A stretch of DNA of 64,000 nt from Epiperipatus broadwayi (lineage: Eukaryota > Onychophora > Udeonychophora > Euonychophora > Peripatidae). The notes under the pieces were generated by a model. That model was not told the origin of the DNA and did no database searches. It saw only the letters and a list, made by a program, of their open reading frames with translations. A program made the position numbers and the translations under genes. Each line of letters opens with the position of its first letter. Positions within the stretch are counted from its first letter, which is position 1. Positions 1-13,069 of the stretch are shown piece by piece. The DNA lies in NCBI GenBank assembly GCA_028023455.1, contig JAQFVV010000013.1, positions 122,001-186,000 of the forward strand. Direction: 5' to 3'.

Positions 1-210
1 CTAGATTATTCTCCATTGGGAGATGGCCTATCAGATGCCAAACTTTTCATTGTCCGTCATAAATTCACCATGAAGATCTGCTGCCTGAAATAAATGAAAA
101 AGCTGCTGCTGCGGTTAAAGTAAATGAAATATCTAAATACAAGAAAGAATTGCCACTCGTGAACTATTTGCCCCTAAACCAATGGACTCGGAAAACTTCT
201 TATAAAACAG
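1..210 (+). pseudogene. Coding-like fragment (exon or processed remnant) with one frame break
   Basis: From base 1 one frame reads about 21 protein-like residues (DYSPLGDGLSDAKLFIVRHK). From about base 66 another frame continues with HHEDLLPEINEK and then runs open as far as WTRKTSYKTG near base 210. One missing base near 70-73 would join the two. Base composition and residue mix look coding, unlike the AT-rich surroundings. The stretch ends at a good splice-donor-like CAG|GTACCT at 208-216. I do not recognise the protein family. It could be a real exon with a sequencing indel, a pseudogene exon, or a coincidence of two frames. The window edge cuts the 5' side. Confidence 0.35.
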
Positions 211-789
211 GTACCTGTCTGTGTTCAAACTCTAGAGTACTCTAATAACATGCTATAGCTCTTCTTCATCTTACTTATCTAAATTGTAAAATGTAACAAC
301 TACCATTTGTATAACTAAAGTAAATAATTAACTATCTAGCTTAACTCATTCTATCTTTCTTGGGTGCGTATTTCTAAAATCTACTACATTTTATCTATAT
401 TTATTATTTAATTAGTGCATGCTCATAATTGTCTCAATTTTCAAACTCTAAATCTATGATCACTTGAAACAATGAATGCGCGTCAAATTTTCATTAATAT
501 TTACTTTCATAAATCACTTAACTTTCATATAAATCGACACACATTCAATGCATCATTTATTGTAATGCAGGGTTTACTACTTCGCAAATGGCTGGCATAT
601 TAGTTGTAATAATTCCCAGTTTATATATGTTTTGCATTTATTAAATCTTAATGAATAAATCTAGAAAATTACATTTCTTTGAGAGTCGCCAACGTTCTTT
701 TAGTAAATGTTGATAATGTAGGGCCGAGTTAGAAATCTATTTAAATCTTATCATAATCGTTAATACATTAGACATGTGTTACGTTTTAG

Positions 790-960
790 AGACACGATGA
801 CCCATTCCGCTGTGAAATTCCTGGATTCTTCAGGGTTGAAATTAACCCCAGTCGTCCTACACAAGCGGACATAATGGGTGCTCCCATAGGACTTGACGTC
901 GTCATGCAGCCAGCCGGCAAACTGCGACATGGACCGCTTGTCCCTGGTTATGCTTAGGTG
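790..960 (+). CDS. Possible terminal exon of an unknown gene
   Basis: This is a GC-richer island preceded by a T-rich tract and an acceptor-like TTTTAG (784-789). The frame from 790 is open for 55 codons (beginning RHDDPFRCEIPGFF, ending LVPGYA) and closes at TAG 958-960. Proline, glycine and charged residues are frequent, as in real protein and not as in chance AT-rich frames. AATAAA-like signals follow near 1147. The exon is in phase 0, whereas the donor at 210 is in phase 1. So the two candidate exons cannot be directly joined; either an exon is missing or they are unrelated. I do not recognise the family. Confidence 0.35.
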
Positions 961-3450
961 ACACCTTACTTCGTCGGGCCGATGGCAGAGACCAGCCCGA
1001 CATTCTTATAAATTCATTCACGGCATTGCAGTTTCGATATACTGCCATTCCATATCGCCTTTCTAAAGTGTACCACATGTTCCTTTCTTAATTTTATTAT
1101 TCTATATATCACTCTGCCTCTGTATTATCTTCATAATACACTCTCAAATAAATGTTTGCCCTTAGTTATAAATAAATATTTAAATTAAATGAATATATGT
1201 CCGCCGCTACTCTTATAACCCTTACTTTAGACTCTTGCATTGCAAAGGTATAAATCCCTCCAGGCATGCATTAGAAATACTTACTCGAGAATTTTAGATA
1301 GCTAGATTATGCCTTCAAATAAATGAATTCCTTTTGTAAACAAATAAATAAATGTATTCTTTAAAATATAATCATGTCGCAAATCCCGCTACTGAAGCTT
1401 TTAATCCATAAAATATTATTAGTAAATGATCTTATTAAAATGTGTTAATAAATAAATTTAAACTATACGTTCACAGTTACGTTTCATTTATTCGATACCC
1501 ATTCTATATAATATTTCCTCGATTATGTAAATATGAATGTTTAATTAATATTACTTTGATTATTGGCTAACTCAAAAATAAAATCATGAATCTCTTGCAT
1601 ATCCCTGACCACCGTGCCTAAAGAAATATTTACTAATGTCACATCAGATGCGTTGTTTCGTGGATTGTATTGTGGAACCGATAAACTATGTTCGAACTCG
1701 GTACCACGGGTGGCTTCGCTACCTCAATGGTGCTGCTGTTCTGTGTGGTGGTCGAATTCTGCACTATGTTTATGAGTCACACGTTTTCTGACTGTTACAA
1801 TATATATATGTTTTGTATTTAAGTACATTATGCATATTTACTTTTATATAATAACAAAATAAGTAAATAAAAGTTTTCTGATAATTTTGTATTATTTAAA
1901 ATTTACTTTGGAAATCTTAAAGTGTTAGAAATTTTTTACCAATTGATTTATAAATATAATATTTTCCCATGATATTTTTCTAAAAAATAATTTTGCTATG
2001 TGTTGAAGCAAGTAAAAACTTCATATTTAAGATTGAATAAAATGAATAAAAAGTTAAAATAGAAAAATCATTTGTCACAATTAGGCTTATTAATTTACAA
2101 TGTATACTTTTTTTAAATTTGTGCATACATTAATTTCGTATAATGATCACATATCCAATATAATTTATTTCAATCTTATTTTAATTGATTATTTATTTAT
2201 ACATTAATTTACTTATAATAGTAGTGGTTGTTGCCTTTAGTGATAGTAGTAATAATTTATGTATATTGTAAATTAAATAAAAAATTATATGTAAGTAAAT
2301 AATAATCTAGTAATCAAAAATATTTAAAGGACCATTTTATAATTCTGTCTGAATAGTAAAAGTTTCTGAAATGTATAGGCTAGGGCAATCAATTTTGGCA
2401 TTTAAAATGGATCTTAAAAACTGAACTTTTAAAATTACTGAAAAGGCTATTCGTACATAACTTGGGTTTGAATTTAGATCAAATGAAATTCTTTTTTTTA
2501 AGTAGCTAGTTCATAGCTCACTCAGCCAAACATTTAACATTGATCAATAAATGGATATCTAGTTATATTTAGCTAAAGAGTAATCAATCATAAAAAATCA
2601 TTCAAGCCTTCATCACTGGAATTTGGCAACCATGATGAGTGTTGCCTTTGCCTTCACCATTCCTCTAATATTAGAGACGACTTTGCCCTGCAATGAACTA
2701 TTTATTATAAAAAAATGTTCTACTGAATAAAGCAATAAATATAATAGGAGAAATATATGTATTAAATAAAAAGAAATATATTTATTTTAAAAAATGGCTA
2801 ATATATATAAAATTAAAACAAAAATGTAAAAAAAAAAAAAAACAAATTTTAAAAAATCAAATAATTTTTAAATTTTTTCAGTTTTATAAACTGTATTTGA
2901 CTGCTACTACAATTACAGATTGCATTCATAGAAATCTTTGGGCTAGAATAACATTTGAAAACTTCTAGTACAACAATATAAATTCAATCATTCTTTTTTC
3001 TTGAGATATGTTTCTTGTATATCTTGTATTTAGTCAGGCAAAGGGAAGGAAAGATAGCTTAGGCCTACCTCTTTTATCAGTAGTTGCAATAAATAGATAA
3101 ATTATGCAATTTCTGAGTATCATTAAGTAGAATTTTGTTTTTACCTCTGTAAAAGGAGCATTGGCATTGATATCTGTTTTAGCCCTCATTATCCCTATCC
3201 CAAATCTTGGCTAGAGATTATCTAGACATTTTCAAATTGTTTTTCATAATTTATTTTATTTTAAAAATATTATTTTGTGGAATACGAACTTGTTCTTGAA
3301 TTTGTTTTATTTAATTGCAACTACATGTTTATAAATTCTCCCCCTTTTTTTTTTGCACATGTCAAATATATAAATTACAGAAAATACAAACGAAATTATT
3401 TTCACAAAAAATAGTTTAATAATGAGGAATCAGAATAACTAATGTCATCA
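961..3450. other. AT-rich stretch without a recognisable gene
   Basis: This stretch is mostly low-complexity A+T. A second GC-richer patch at about 1640-1795 holds two overlapping short open frames, one of them hydrophobic (core ATSMVLLFCVVVEF). I cannot assign it to a gene or a repeat. At 2605-2700 a short segment with TTGCCTTTGCC and ATGATG resembles the conserved 3' tail of some LINEs and SINEs, but it is too short to call. Confidence 0.5.
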
Positions 3451-3454
3451 TAGG

Positions 3455-3785
3455 TAGGATGACAACCTTGGCACTAGCATGAACTTTGAACGTTCCATTA
3501 TCAGATTTTCAATGAAACGGACAGCTGAAGAGTTGTGGGTTGGAGTAGTTTGAAGTCTGTCCATTAAAGTATGAAGATTGGCTATCTTAACTTAAAGCTG
3601 AGCACTGAATGTATATATATGTGGAAATAGTAATCTGGACCAACTGATGATATCATGAAATATGTATATTGGTGATTATTTATCTTTTCAACATGTGTGT
3701 GATCAGGTGGATCAGCACTGTGAGATGGCATAGAGAGTTGAGAGTCGTGTGAAAGTCTGAGTTCGAAACCCTGATATCTTAATAT
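3455..3785 (+). mobile_element. Hammerhead-bearing SINE-like repeat, copy 1
   Basis: This member of the dispersed ribozyme repeat runs from the region around the GCATTCC-like motif, through TGCTATCTTAA-like and GAGCACTGA motifs, to the ribozyme at about 3628-3680. It ends in a T-arm-like GTTCGAAACCC at about 3761. The ribozyme keeps CCAA, CTGATGA (3644-3650), GAAA (3657-3660) and TTGG (3669-3672). Stem II is reduced to six bases, so it is probably inactive. The long minus-strand frame here is only the antisense of the repeat. Confidence 0.75.
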
Positions 3786-3799
3786 TTTTTGTAATTTTG

Positions 3800-6700
3800 T
3801 TATTATTAAACACTGTAAATGTGCATCTCCATGCACTCATGTGGCAGTTTTTAAAACTTTTACTGATGGGTGAGTGTACTGAAATTTATAATAGTTATAA
3901 AACAGCACATGATCGAAAGTTCATTTCCTTCTGCGCAAGTTAATAATTTTTGTAATTAATTTACATTGAAATTCTATCTCATTTGCAAATGTTATTATTT
4001 AATGCAATATTTATTATGAATCTGTATACTTATTAATAAAAATTTCTCAAATATAAAACACCCCCCCTCCCAAATCACATTATCACACAGAACATATTTA
4101 AAAACAAAATGTTTTATTAGAGATTTCTAAGAATAGTAAATGAAAACTTTCTTTTAATGAAACAATAAATGAAAAAATTTACAGAATCCATTTCTCTTAA
4201 TAGATAGTCTCAATATACTGAAATTCACAAGTGATAAAATGAATGAAATTGCTAGTATGTTATTAAGAAATAAAAGTGTATAACGTTGTTGCTGATGAAT
4301 AGTCAGGTTTAAGCGGATTGCTTTGACCATTGCTTTTGATTAAGCCCTGTGCGGATTGAAGAAAATAGTAAATAAGTCATCCAAGCTTGCAAACTTTTAT
4401 TTAATTAAGGAAAGATAAACAAATTGTTTATTAAAATAATGAAAAAACAAAAACAAAGCAATACTGTCTTTTTTTTTTTTGTCAATCTTTTTTGTTAGAA
4501 ATAAAAAATTGAAAATTAAAATCATAAACATTTTTAAATTTTGTATTTTTGAAAGGATTACTCAGAACAATTTATAGAGAAAATTGAATGAATTTTGATT
4601 AAAGAAAAGACAAGTATTTTTCCATCAATAACGCCCAAAACTTTAAAAAAAAAAAAGCATTCTATTTAGATGTTTTCCTGCTACTAATTTAATAAAAATG
4701 ATTTCTTAAAAATATTGTCTCATTTTGGTGCCTATTATAGTTAAACATTTGAGACAGTTGTTTCACTGCATCACCTTCAGACCGGTTCTGGTTATATATA
4801 TATAAATTGATTGAATAATATAAAGAAAGCGGAGCTTCATAAGTTATATGAAAACTTAAAAGCAGAAGTCTAATAACTGATAAGAAGACTTGAGAGTGAT
4901 TGGTGAATTAAGTAACTGAAAGAAATGCAGTCATTTACTAATTATGGTTATAATTAATCTTTCTTTATTAACTCAAAATAATATACAAACCTGAAGAATA
5001 TCAATAATTATCCCATCAGTGGGTGGTATCTTTTTATATGATTTTGAAAAAAAGAAGAATGTATTTAATTTTCTAAATAATGATGCAAGAATCTAGGATA
5101 ACTGCATTTAAAAATATTTACCATCTTATACATATAATTTCAAATCAGATAGATATCCATCTTCTTGATATTAAATCTGTCATTGCAATTATACAAATTC
5201 ATTGGATTGAGTGTGTGAAATGACTAAATATACTAAACTTGTTTTAAAAGTATTTTATAATGAACTTAAGGGTCATTTTTGTGGAGAAGGCAAACCATAT
5301 TTGTATTATGTCAAACACATTCTAAAAAATTACAATATTGTTTGCTTTCATTAGGAAGATATTGTGAGAAAAATTCAGAAAGGTTTTTAGCAAAAAAAAA
5401 AAAAATTACTATAATAGGAATTAATAGATTGCATCACATGATATCAAATAAACAAACTGCATGTAATCAATGTGGTAGTATTTGTGGTTCACATATTGAT
5501 TTGATAATCATTGCCAACTCATTTTTAATTTTTTGTTCTATTTGTCTTTCTCAATGTTTATGTATATATGAAATGTTTATTTATGTAAATTTGTTGCTCT
5601 TATGGCAATTTATTAGTACTATTATTCACATTTAACTTATAGAGGACACTTTAATATTTTGAGTCTTATAAATTTCAGCTCTTCATTATATTGCTACTAG
5701 ATTATTCATGTAATTATCATTTTCAAACATTATTATCACAAAGATCTTTCAAGTTTATTCCAGTTCATAGTTATTCTATTCTTCACGTCACTTCAGTAAT
5801 TTTTGTTTTATCTTATCCCTCCATTTTATATGAGAAATTTATTTTAGGTCTTTTAAAATCTTTTGAGATCAAATTCATTTATCTATGTAGTACACCTGAT
5901 GAGCCAGATTTACCTGAACCAGCTGTATTCTCATTAATACATTTTTTGAAAATAAATACACATTAAAACTTAAACTTATAATAATATTAAATGTTAATAC
6001 TTTAATTAGTGGTTTACTGGTTGTTTTGCATTAAATTAATTTGCATATACAAATAGGGAATCTTCTTACATTTCACCTACAATTGTACTAATTTATAATT
6101 TTCTTATTCACATTTCATGTACAGACAGTTCTTTATAGTGTTGAACTATAATGCTGCATTTTGTTTCACTGTATTGTATTCTGTGCTCTTAACTCTTCAC
6201 TGAAAATTTCTGCACTATATGCATTCTATTCCATACCAAACTATTCAAGCACTGCTGTGCAAAAGCAGGGTATTGCTCACACTGCCCTCTGTGTATAGTA
6301 GTGGTAGTGTTCACACTGCTCTCTGTGTATGGAACTTCTCACACACATATCTAAATTGGCAGTTTATTTTGCTTTATCTCATTTGCATAATTGCTTTCCT
6401 TTTTACATCTTTGCAAATTAGCATATCTACATCATTTTTAATTTTCATAATTTTAATTATTATGCATACTAATTTTTTCTAGAGTGAATTTTTAATGTCT
6501 TTTATTATTGACTAAATTTATCCATCCACACTTATGTAACTTTATTTATTATTTTTGTACATTAAGAGAATACAATTTTTCATCATTGTATAGCATTATA
6601 TCCAAGCCCATATCAGAGTTAATTCTTCCAACAATGATAGGTTTTTTTTTTGATTTTTCATCCATGATTTTTTTGCTTCTTTTTCATTAACCCTGACATT

Positions 6701-7105
6701 TATATCTTTTAGTACATTGTTGTGTGGTCAATGGTTTTATTATTTCATATCTAGTAAATATATGAGTAACGTATATATATATATATATATGTATTAATTA
6801 CTTCTAATAATGTTTAAATAATCCTTTCAATCACTTTGCTGCTAACTTACATTTGAATACTAAAGTATAATACTAGAAGAACTAGTCAACCACGCCTCCC
6901 TTAAACACTAATTATCAGCTATTTATGAACCTATTGTCAGTTACATTTAATGTAGTACACAAGTCTGTACTTACAAAGGAAGTTTACAATGTTTAACTAT
7001 AAAATATTATAATGAATTTGTTAATAAGATAACAGATAATAGCAAATGACCACTGACAATGATCTAGAGTTAAACATTTATCTATAATATTATATAGTTA
7101 TTTAT
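3800..7105. other. AT-rich non-coding stretch
   Basis: Several open frames of 60-118 codons occur on the plus strand. They are rich in I, L, F, S, H and Y, as expected from chance translation of T-rich DNA, and I see no domain in any of them. The stretch contains a C-run at 4060, a TA microsatellite at 6770-6791, and two partial copies of a phrase containing CACTGC(C/T)CTCTGTGTAT at 6270-6330. Confidence 0.5.
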
Positions 7106-7109
7106 GTTG

Positions 7110-7500
7110 CCATTAGGGAGAAAACTTAATGTATATATAATATTTAAATACATGTATATTATCTATACTAAACTTAATATAATTATAAGGGATTTGAGCT
7201 CAGACTTTCAAATTTCTTATAGCTATCCAGTCAATCTTATACAACTGATACACATGACTACATACATGTGGAAAAGATAAATGATCTCCAATATACATAT
7301 TTCATGCTGAACCAGAACTCATCACTTGATCCAGATCATCATCTCTAACACATATATACAATCAGTGCTCAAGCATGAAATACATATGTTGGAGATCTCC
7401 CCCCCCCTGTATGTGGTCCTGTGTATTGGTTGTATAAGATAGAGTGTATAACTGTAGGAGTTTGAAAGTGAGTTCATCTCCCTTATAAATAATTACATGA
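7110..7500. mobile_element. Hammerhead repeat, fold-back (head-to-head) copy
   Basis: The minus-strand arm (7110-7365) holds the 3' half of the repeat, including a ribozyme at about 7276-7340. Its core reads GTGATGA in place of CTGATGA. The outer stem I is intact (ATGATCT with AGATCAT). The minus arm is cut at GAGCACTGATT. A plus-strand arm then begins abruptly with AGCATGAAAT, the 3' strand of stem II, and runs through the 3' part to about 7500. A run of C at 7398-7406 interrupts it. Beyond the T-arm-like segment the minus arm continues into AAGTTTAGTATAGA and a TA-rich tail, also seen in the copy at 36.7 kb. Confidence 0.7.
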
Positions 7501-8825
7501 AGTTAAATATTATATATATATATATATATCAAACCATAGGTGCTAACAACTGATTATCAAATGTAAATCATATCACTGCAGTTAATGATTAAATAAACCT
7601 ATAAAATATCAAGTGTATAGAATATCAACTATCTGTTGATAAAGCAACTGACATTTTTTTAGATAATTGCCTTGATAACAGTTGGAATTCTATTGATTTA
7701 TTTAAGCACTAACTGAAATGATGTGTTTCATATATATATATATGCATATTGTATATACATAAAAGTATATAATATCGAATTCCAAAAGCTAAACTTGTCA
7801 ATTACAAAACGAAATACATTTATTAAAAATTAAACATTAGCAAATAGCCCTTAAAATGTCATTATCTATGTTTTCCTGCTTGATAAATCTGACTTGAGAG
7901 TAAACTTATTGATTATGAATATTTTTAATTTGCTATTGGTAAGTATTTTAATTTTTAGTAAGTGCTTTTAGTTTTATATAAATATAACAATGGCATAGCT
8001 ATTGTGAGGCAAAATAAAGAAATGCATATGGATGCTTGGATTTTAGAGCTTTTTTGTTTTATACATATTCCAAAAAAAAAAAAAAAGTATTAAATCTTTC
8101 ATATTTCAACATTTTTTGCATTATCCCTTAGTAGCAGTTTGAATTATAATTCAGCAATTAAATTTAATATTAAAACCTTTATTTTATATTATGGATCAAT
8201 AAATTGTACTTTATTTATTAAAACAAACAAAATCATTCAAGGAAATCATATTTGAACTTCAGAGATATATCAAAAAACAAATAAATAAAATGAAATAAAG
8301 TGAAAAATATAATAATAATAATAATAATGATTTTTTTCTTATTGGATGATTATAGCTAGGTAAAAAAATAAACTAACAAAATCTTTGCTGATTGAACTTC
8401 ATTTCTAAAACCCAAACAAATTATTATTATATCATCCATCTTAAAGCTATGAAATTCTGATCTGAAATTTTAAATTGCATCTTTAATTATTAAATATCAC
8501 AAAAGTTTTATACTACAATGTTTGGCAAAGTGTTAGTTTCCTTTTTTTACCATTGCTACAAATTTCTTAACTTGTATTTTTAAAAATATCATATATTCAA
8601 CTAAACTCTAAGTGTAATCATGTAAATATTTATTTCTAAATAATTACTATACAAATATTTTATAAAAATAACCATAAATATTTAATATCCGAATACAAGT
8701 ATAGTATATATGTTTAAGCTAGATGTAATTAGAGGGGATTTGTCAGTATGACTTTCACTCAATATGGGTATTATAATAAAATTGGCCAATAAGGGCTTTG
8801 AACATGCCATCAGATCCTATACACG

Positions 8826-9180
8826 AGGGGTCAGAGGATTTAAAGTCAGCATGAGCATGACAATAATATTGGCATCAGCAAGGAATTAGACATTCCATCA
8901 TCAGATTTTCAATACTATGGATGACTGAAGAATTGGAGGGTGCAGAAGATTGAAGGCTGTATATTAAAGTTTGAAGATTTGCTATCTTAATATAAACCAA
9001 GCACTGGTTGTATATATGTGGGGGATATTATGATCTGGCTCAAATGATGAGTTCTGGTTCAGTGGGAAATACATATATTGGAGATTATTTATCATTTTTA
9101 CATGTATTAGTTGTATAAAATGGAATGGATGACTAAAGAGAGCTTGAATGTCTGGGTTCAAATCCCCTCTAATTATATAA
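8826..9180 (+). mobile_element. Hammerhead-bearing SINE-like repeat, near full-length copy
   Basis: The copy starts at the GGGTCAGAG-like 5' end and continues through the TTGGCATCA, ATCATCAGATTTTCAA and TTTGCTATCTTAATATAAA blocks. It ends at the T-arm-like GGGTTCAAATCCCC at about 9155. The ribozyme (about 9029-9090) has GAAA at 9066-9069 and ATTGG downstream. The first core base is changed (ATGATGA at 9044-9050), so self-cleavage is not expected. The tail passes into AT-rich DNA. Confidence 0.7.
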
Positions 9181-9184
9181 ATAT

Positions 9185-10175
9185 TTAAATAAATTATGAA
9201 AAAATGTGCAAGTAGTCTCCAATGCTTGAAATAAAAGTCTACCAATCCACAACCCTATTGGCCCATAATTGTAGCATGTTCTTTGTGGAATACTGGCATC
9301 ATCAGATTTTTATTTTTGAATTAAAAAATCAATATTTACTTTAGCTCAACTTTTTACTATCAAATGAATGCATAACTGGCAAAATTGAAGCACAGTAACT
9401 CCAACACAATACTCCATATTATCATTCAGCTGAGTTTAGAAAAATTTAGGTATATGATATACATATTACAAAGTCGTTTTTTTTTAATTGTTGTGCAGAA
9501 GCCCAAAAATTCTAACTAGTCACTGATGTATGTGTAATATAAAAGTAGTAAATAGTTTTGCATTTTGAATGGATACCTTCCACAAAAATAAAAACAAAAC
9601 AGTATGAACTTACTTTAATAAATTATAATCAAAAGAAATAACGTTAGAGCAGAATCTTAAATAAAACTAATCCACACACACACACACGCGCGCGCGCACA
9701 ACTGAAAACAAAGTTATAAATTAATTAATTAAACAAAGTTTCAATAAATGCTTTTGCACAAATAAATTTTAATGACTAAATTTTATGACCAAAAGATGTA
9801 TTAAATAATTAATCTCTTAATTCACAACAGTAACAATAACATATTAAAAGAAGTAATTCACTCTATTTATTTTATCTCATAAACATCTAGTGCAGATGTT
9901 AATAGTAAGCAGAGAAAATCATATGATGAATTGTTTGGTTCAATTAAAAGTAACTGTACATTATTAAGTAGAAATAAAAATGTCCATCAGGTTTTGCTAT
10001 TGTGTAAATTTAATTTTTAAAAATACTCTTTATAGTTTTACATTTAGTGATTAGTGGCTTGCCTACTATTAATTTAACTTTTGGCCTCAAAGCAGAAAGG
10101 GTGTATTGACAGTTAAACTAATATTAATTACTGTTTATCTGAAAGTTTGTGTTGATGGTATTTTAGTAATAGTTA
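9185..10175. other. AT-rich stretch with CA/CG microsatellite
   Basis: No gene is visible. An alternating purine-pyrimidine run, (CA)n followed by (CG)n, lies at about 9673-9700. Confidence 0.5.
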
Positions 10176-10179
10176 TATG

Positions 10180-10660
10180 TGGGACTATTGCGTCATTTAT
10201 TAATTGTTAAATGTCTTTTAAAAAATACAAACTTTATTTAAACTTTTCAAATACATTCAACTGTTAGATAATAGCACACGGGTTAGTATATAATGTTAGG
10301 AAGTCACTCATTAACTTTGCCCTTAAGAAAAAATAAAGAAATCAAGAGGACTCTCATATATAAGTATATGCTATTTCTATTAACTTGCCTATGATAAAAT
10401 AATCTAGTTGGATAAAGTCTCACTTTAAATTCAATATTCATGAATCTAAAGGTCCAGGTTCGATTCGCATCTTAGTACTACTGTCAGTGCTCAATCCAAT
10501 AACACATGAAGAAGAAAGGGGAACAGTATCATTCAAATTATTGTGTTATGTACTTATTAATCTATGTGTTATTATTAACAGGTGAATATTATATTTGAAA
10601 AGTTTAAATAAAGTTTGAATACTTCTAAAGACATTTAACAATTAATATTAGATCATGAAA
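10180..10660. repeat. Inverted-repeat element enclosing a tRNA-headed SINE
   Basis: The arms at about 10198-10255 and 10590-10648 are inverted copies of each other. Both carry the phrase TTAATTGTTAAATGTCTTT and then AAACTTTATTTAAACTTTTCAAAT. The 330-bp centre contains the SINE listed separately. The outer ends share GGACTA. This looks like a MITE or a fold-back, but no target-site duplication is clear. Confidence 0.5.
10395..10590 (+). mobile_element. tRNA-headed SINE, family B
   Basis: The head resembles a tRNA. It has an A-box-like TCTAGTTGGATAAAG and, about 45 bases later, a B-box-like GGTTCGATTCGC. It then carries AACACATGAAGAAG and GTGTTATGT blocks. The same order (head, GGTTCGATTCCC, AACACCTGAAGAAG) occurs on the minus strand at 61.65-61.84 kb, so this is a dispersed family and not a tRNA gene. 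No intact cloverleaf is visible. Confidence 0.55.
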
Positions 10661-13065
10661 GTAGTCCGCCCTATAATTTCTGCTAATATTAATTACCATG
10701 ACAAAGAAATAGAGTGCTAAAAAATTAATCTATATTTATTAAGAGTCCATTTAGATTTTTGACCTCAGAGATGACATTGGCAAACCCAAATTGTAAATAG
10801 ATAAATACAATTTTTGTCAGTATAATAATTCGCTATTTCTATTTTCATTTAATTTCTAATTTTCTCACGAATATGACAGTCATAGATAATAGCAAATTCT
10901 AAACATATATTTAATTTTTAAAATGTATACATTTAGGTGTTAAAAATATATTTATTATAATTTATTATAAAGAAATCAAACTTACTGCAAACACAACTAC
11001 ATACCATCGTATCCAGGTAAATAGCTTAATAATTATTACTAATCCTTTTTAAAACTAGTAATTATCTTAACATTTTAATCCCAAATAAATACTTTAATTT
11101 AGAGATGAATATATCTATTAACATTGAATACAATTATATGGAATAATTGATTCATCTTCTTTCTATTTTTGTTCATATATAATGATTTATTTATAACTTT
11201 CTTTTACAATATATAAGAATAAAAACATCAAACTACTGAGAAGAAGAATAAAGATATGTGAGGTTGTGACCTTAAACCAACATCATCATGAGTACTGGTT
11301 GAGCATGAAGTATATCTTGCGATGGCTACTTGTTTATAAGCACTGTGGAACTACAATACCCCTTATAACATCATAATGGATCTTTTTCTTCATTCTTTCT
11401 TTATACTTGTATATTATATAATCCTTAATCTTAATGTTAGTAGCCATTCCCTAGTTCATGAAAAAAGTATGAAAATTCTTATATGGAACTGTGCACTTCA
11501 CAGTTCTTGTGATGCTGTGTTTGGCTGTTATGTGCATGTGCAGATGTCCAAGATAAGAAGCTGTCTGCTAGATAGAGAGAGCATTTTTGCTCACACAATG
11601 CTAATCCTCCCCCTAATCTGGATAACATTCAATATAATTGACTTGATGATTTTTTTCTCTTTCTTTCTTTATACTTGTACATTATATAATCCTTAAGCCA
11701 CAAAATAAAACAAGAAGAATGGATTTGATTTTTAAGAAAGGATCAAGTTTGAAGTGTAACAATTTAGGCTATTAGTAAGTAAAAAGGGTAATTTGGTGTT
11801 AGACCCCCTGGGAAATACTACAGCTGTATTCACCTGGTGATAATTATTCTAACTTTGTGATCTCATAAAATAATGCCTGCAGAGGATCTTCGGACAAATT
11901 GTGATCTAAAATTTTATTTTTAGAGTAAGAAAAAAAACAAGCATATATTTAGCTTATAATGATAACCACATTTATTCTAATCAAAATAATGAGCAATCAT
12001 TGGGGCAGACTCAACTTTTTGATGTCCTCCAGAATAGAAATGAAAGCATCTGTTTCTTTGTGCTAGCATTTTTGCATGACATCACTCACAGTATAGTTTA
12101 AAATATTAATCAGCGAAAGCAAGATTTTTAGTAACAAGTTTATCCCAACCAGAAGATTATGTAATGCTAAGGTAAAAAATAGTTTTTCTTTTTTAGAAGA
12201 TTGTAAATGAGTTTAATTTGGTGTTTATTTACAAATTTGTTTCTGAGTTACAGTTTTAATCACAGCAGGTCTAATGCTTGACTAGGATTTTATCAAGTGT
12301 ATGTATAAATTTTCTTTTTATATGTTTGTTTCATTTTACACAATATTAAAACAATGAATAAAAATGCTGAAGCAGCACCGCATAAATTTTAGTTATGAGC
12401 TGCCACTGATTATCTTGGAAATCATTTATCTTTTTCAAAGTCTCTACTTATATGATTACAGTATATATGATACAATGAAAAGTTATAAATAATACATTTA
12501 TGAAACAGATGGTATAGTATTAAATTGAGAAAGAATTCATGGATAACGGAAACTATGGATAATAACAAATCCTATATAATATATACATTTAAAAACAATG
12601 ATTTAATAAGTATGCAAGATAAGAAATTAGATCATTAGATGATTCATGGTGTAATCATACAGCTGGGTAAGAATGTGAAATTTAGGAATTCAAATGTATA
12701 AATTTCTAATTTTTATGTATTTTATCATTAATGGTGAGATTGTGGTTATGGAATTATTATTGTGTATTATTATATCTATTGTCTTATCCAGTGAGAATAC
12801 TATTAATTAAATTTCATATAATTCAGCAATTTCAATCATCACGATAAAAATATCAGGGAATGCTTTAACTTCTCATAACTCCAAGTCTTTATTATTTTAT
12901 CATGAGTTTGGATTTGCTTATATAACTTTTTTAATATTTAATCTTGAATACACACACACCCATAAAAAAAGATCAATAAATAAATTAATAAATATTCATG
13001 TTTAAAAATAAAACTTAGAAAAAATACAGACAAAGCAAATACTTGTAAATTAATAAGCCTAACTA
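10660..13065. other. AT-rich stretch without a recognisable gene
   Basis: No coding domain is seen. At about 11265-11335 a heavily decayed sequence (CATGAGTACTGGTTGAGCATGAAGTAT) may be a remnant of the hammerhead repeat. At 11640-11696 and 11376-11420 the phrase TTTCTTTATACTTGTA-ATTATATAATCCTTAA occurs twice, a local duplication. Confidence 0.4.
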
Positions 13066-13069
13066 ATGT

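Noticed and set aside
1606-1793. Short coding exon in the GC-richer patch
   Set aside because: Two overlapping frames look equally good, neither has clear splice borders or a known domain.
5279-6690. Cluster of plus-strand open frames of 60-118 codons
   Set aside because: Composition is that expected from T-rich DNA (F, I, L, S, Y, H). No motif, no splice context, no repeat match among themselves.
11265-11335. A further hammerhead copy (CATGAGTACTGGTTGAGCATGAAGTAT)
   Set aside because: Stem II-like text is present, but the first core box, stem III and TTGG are lost; too weak to list as a copy.
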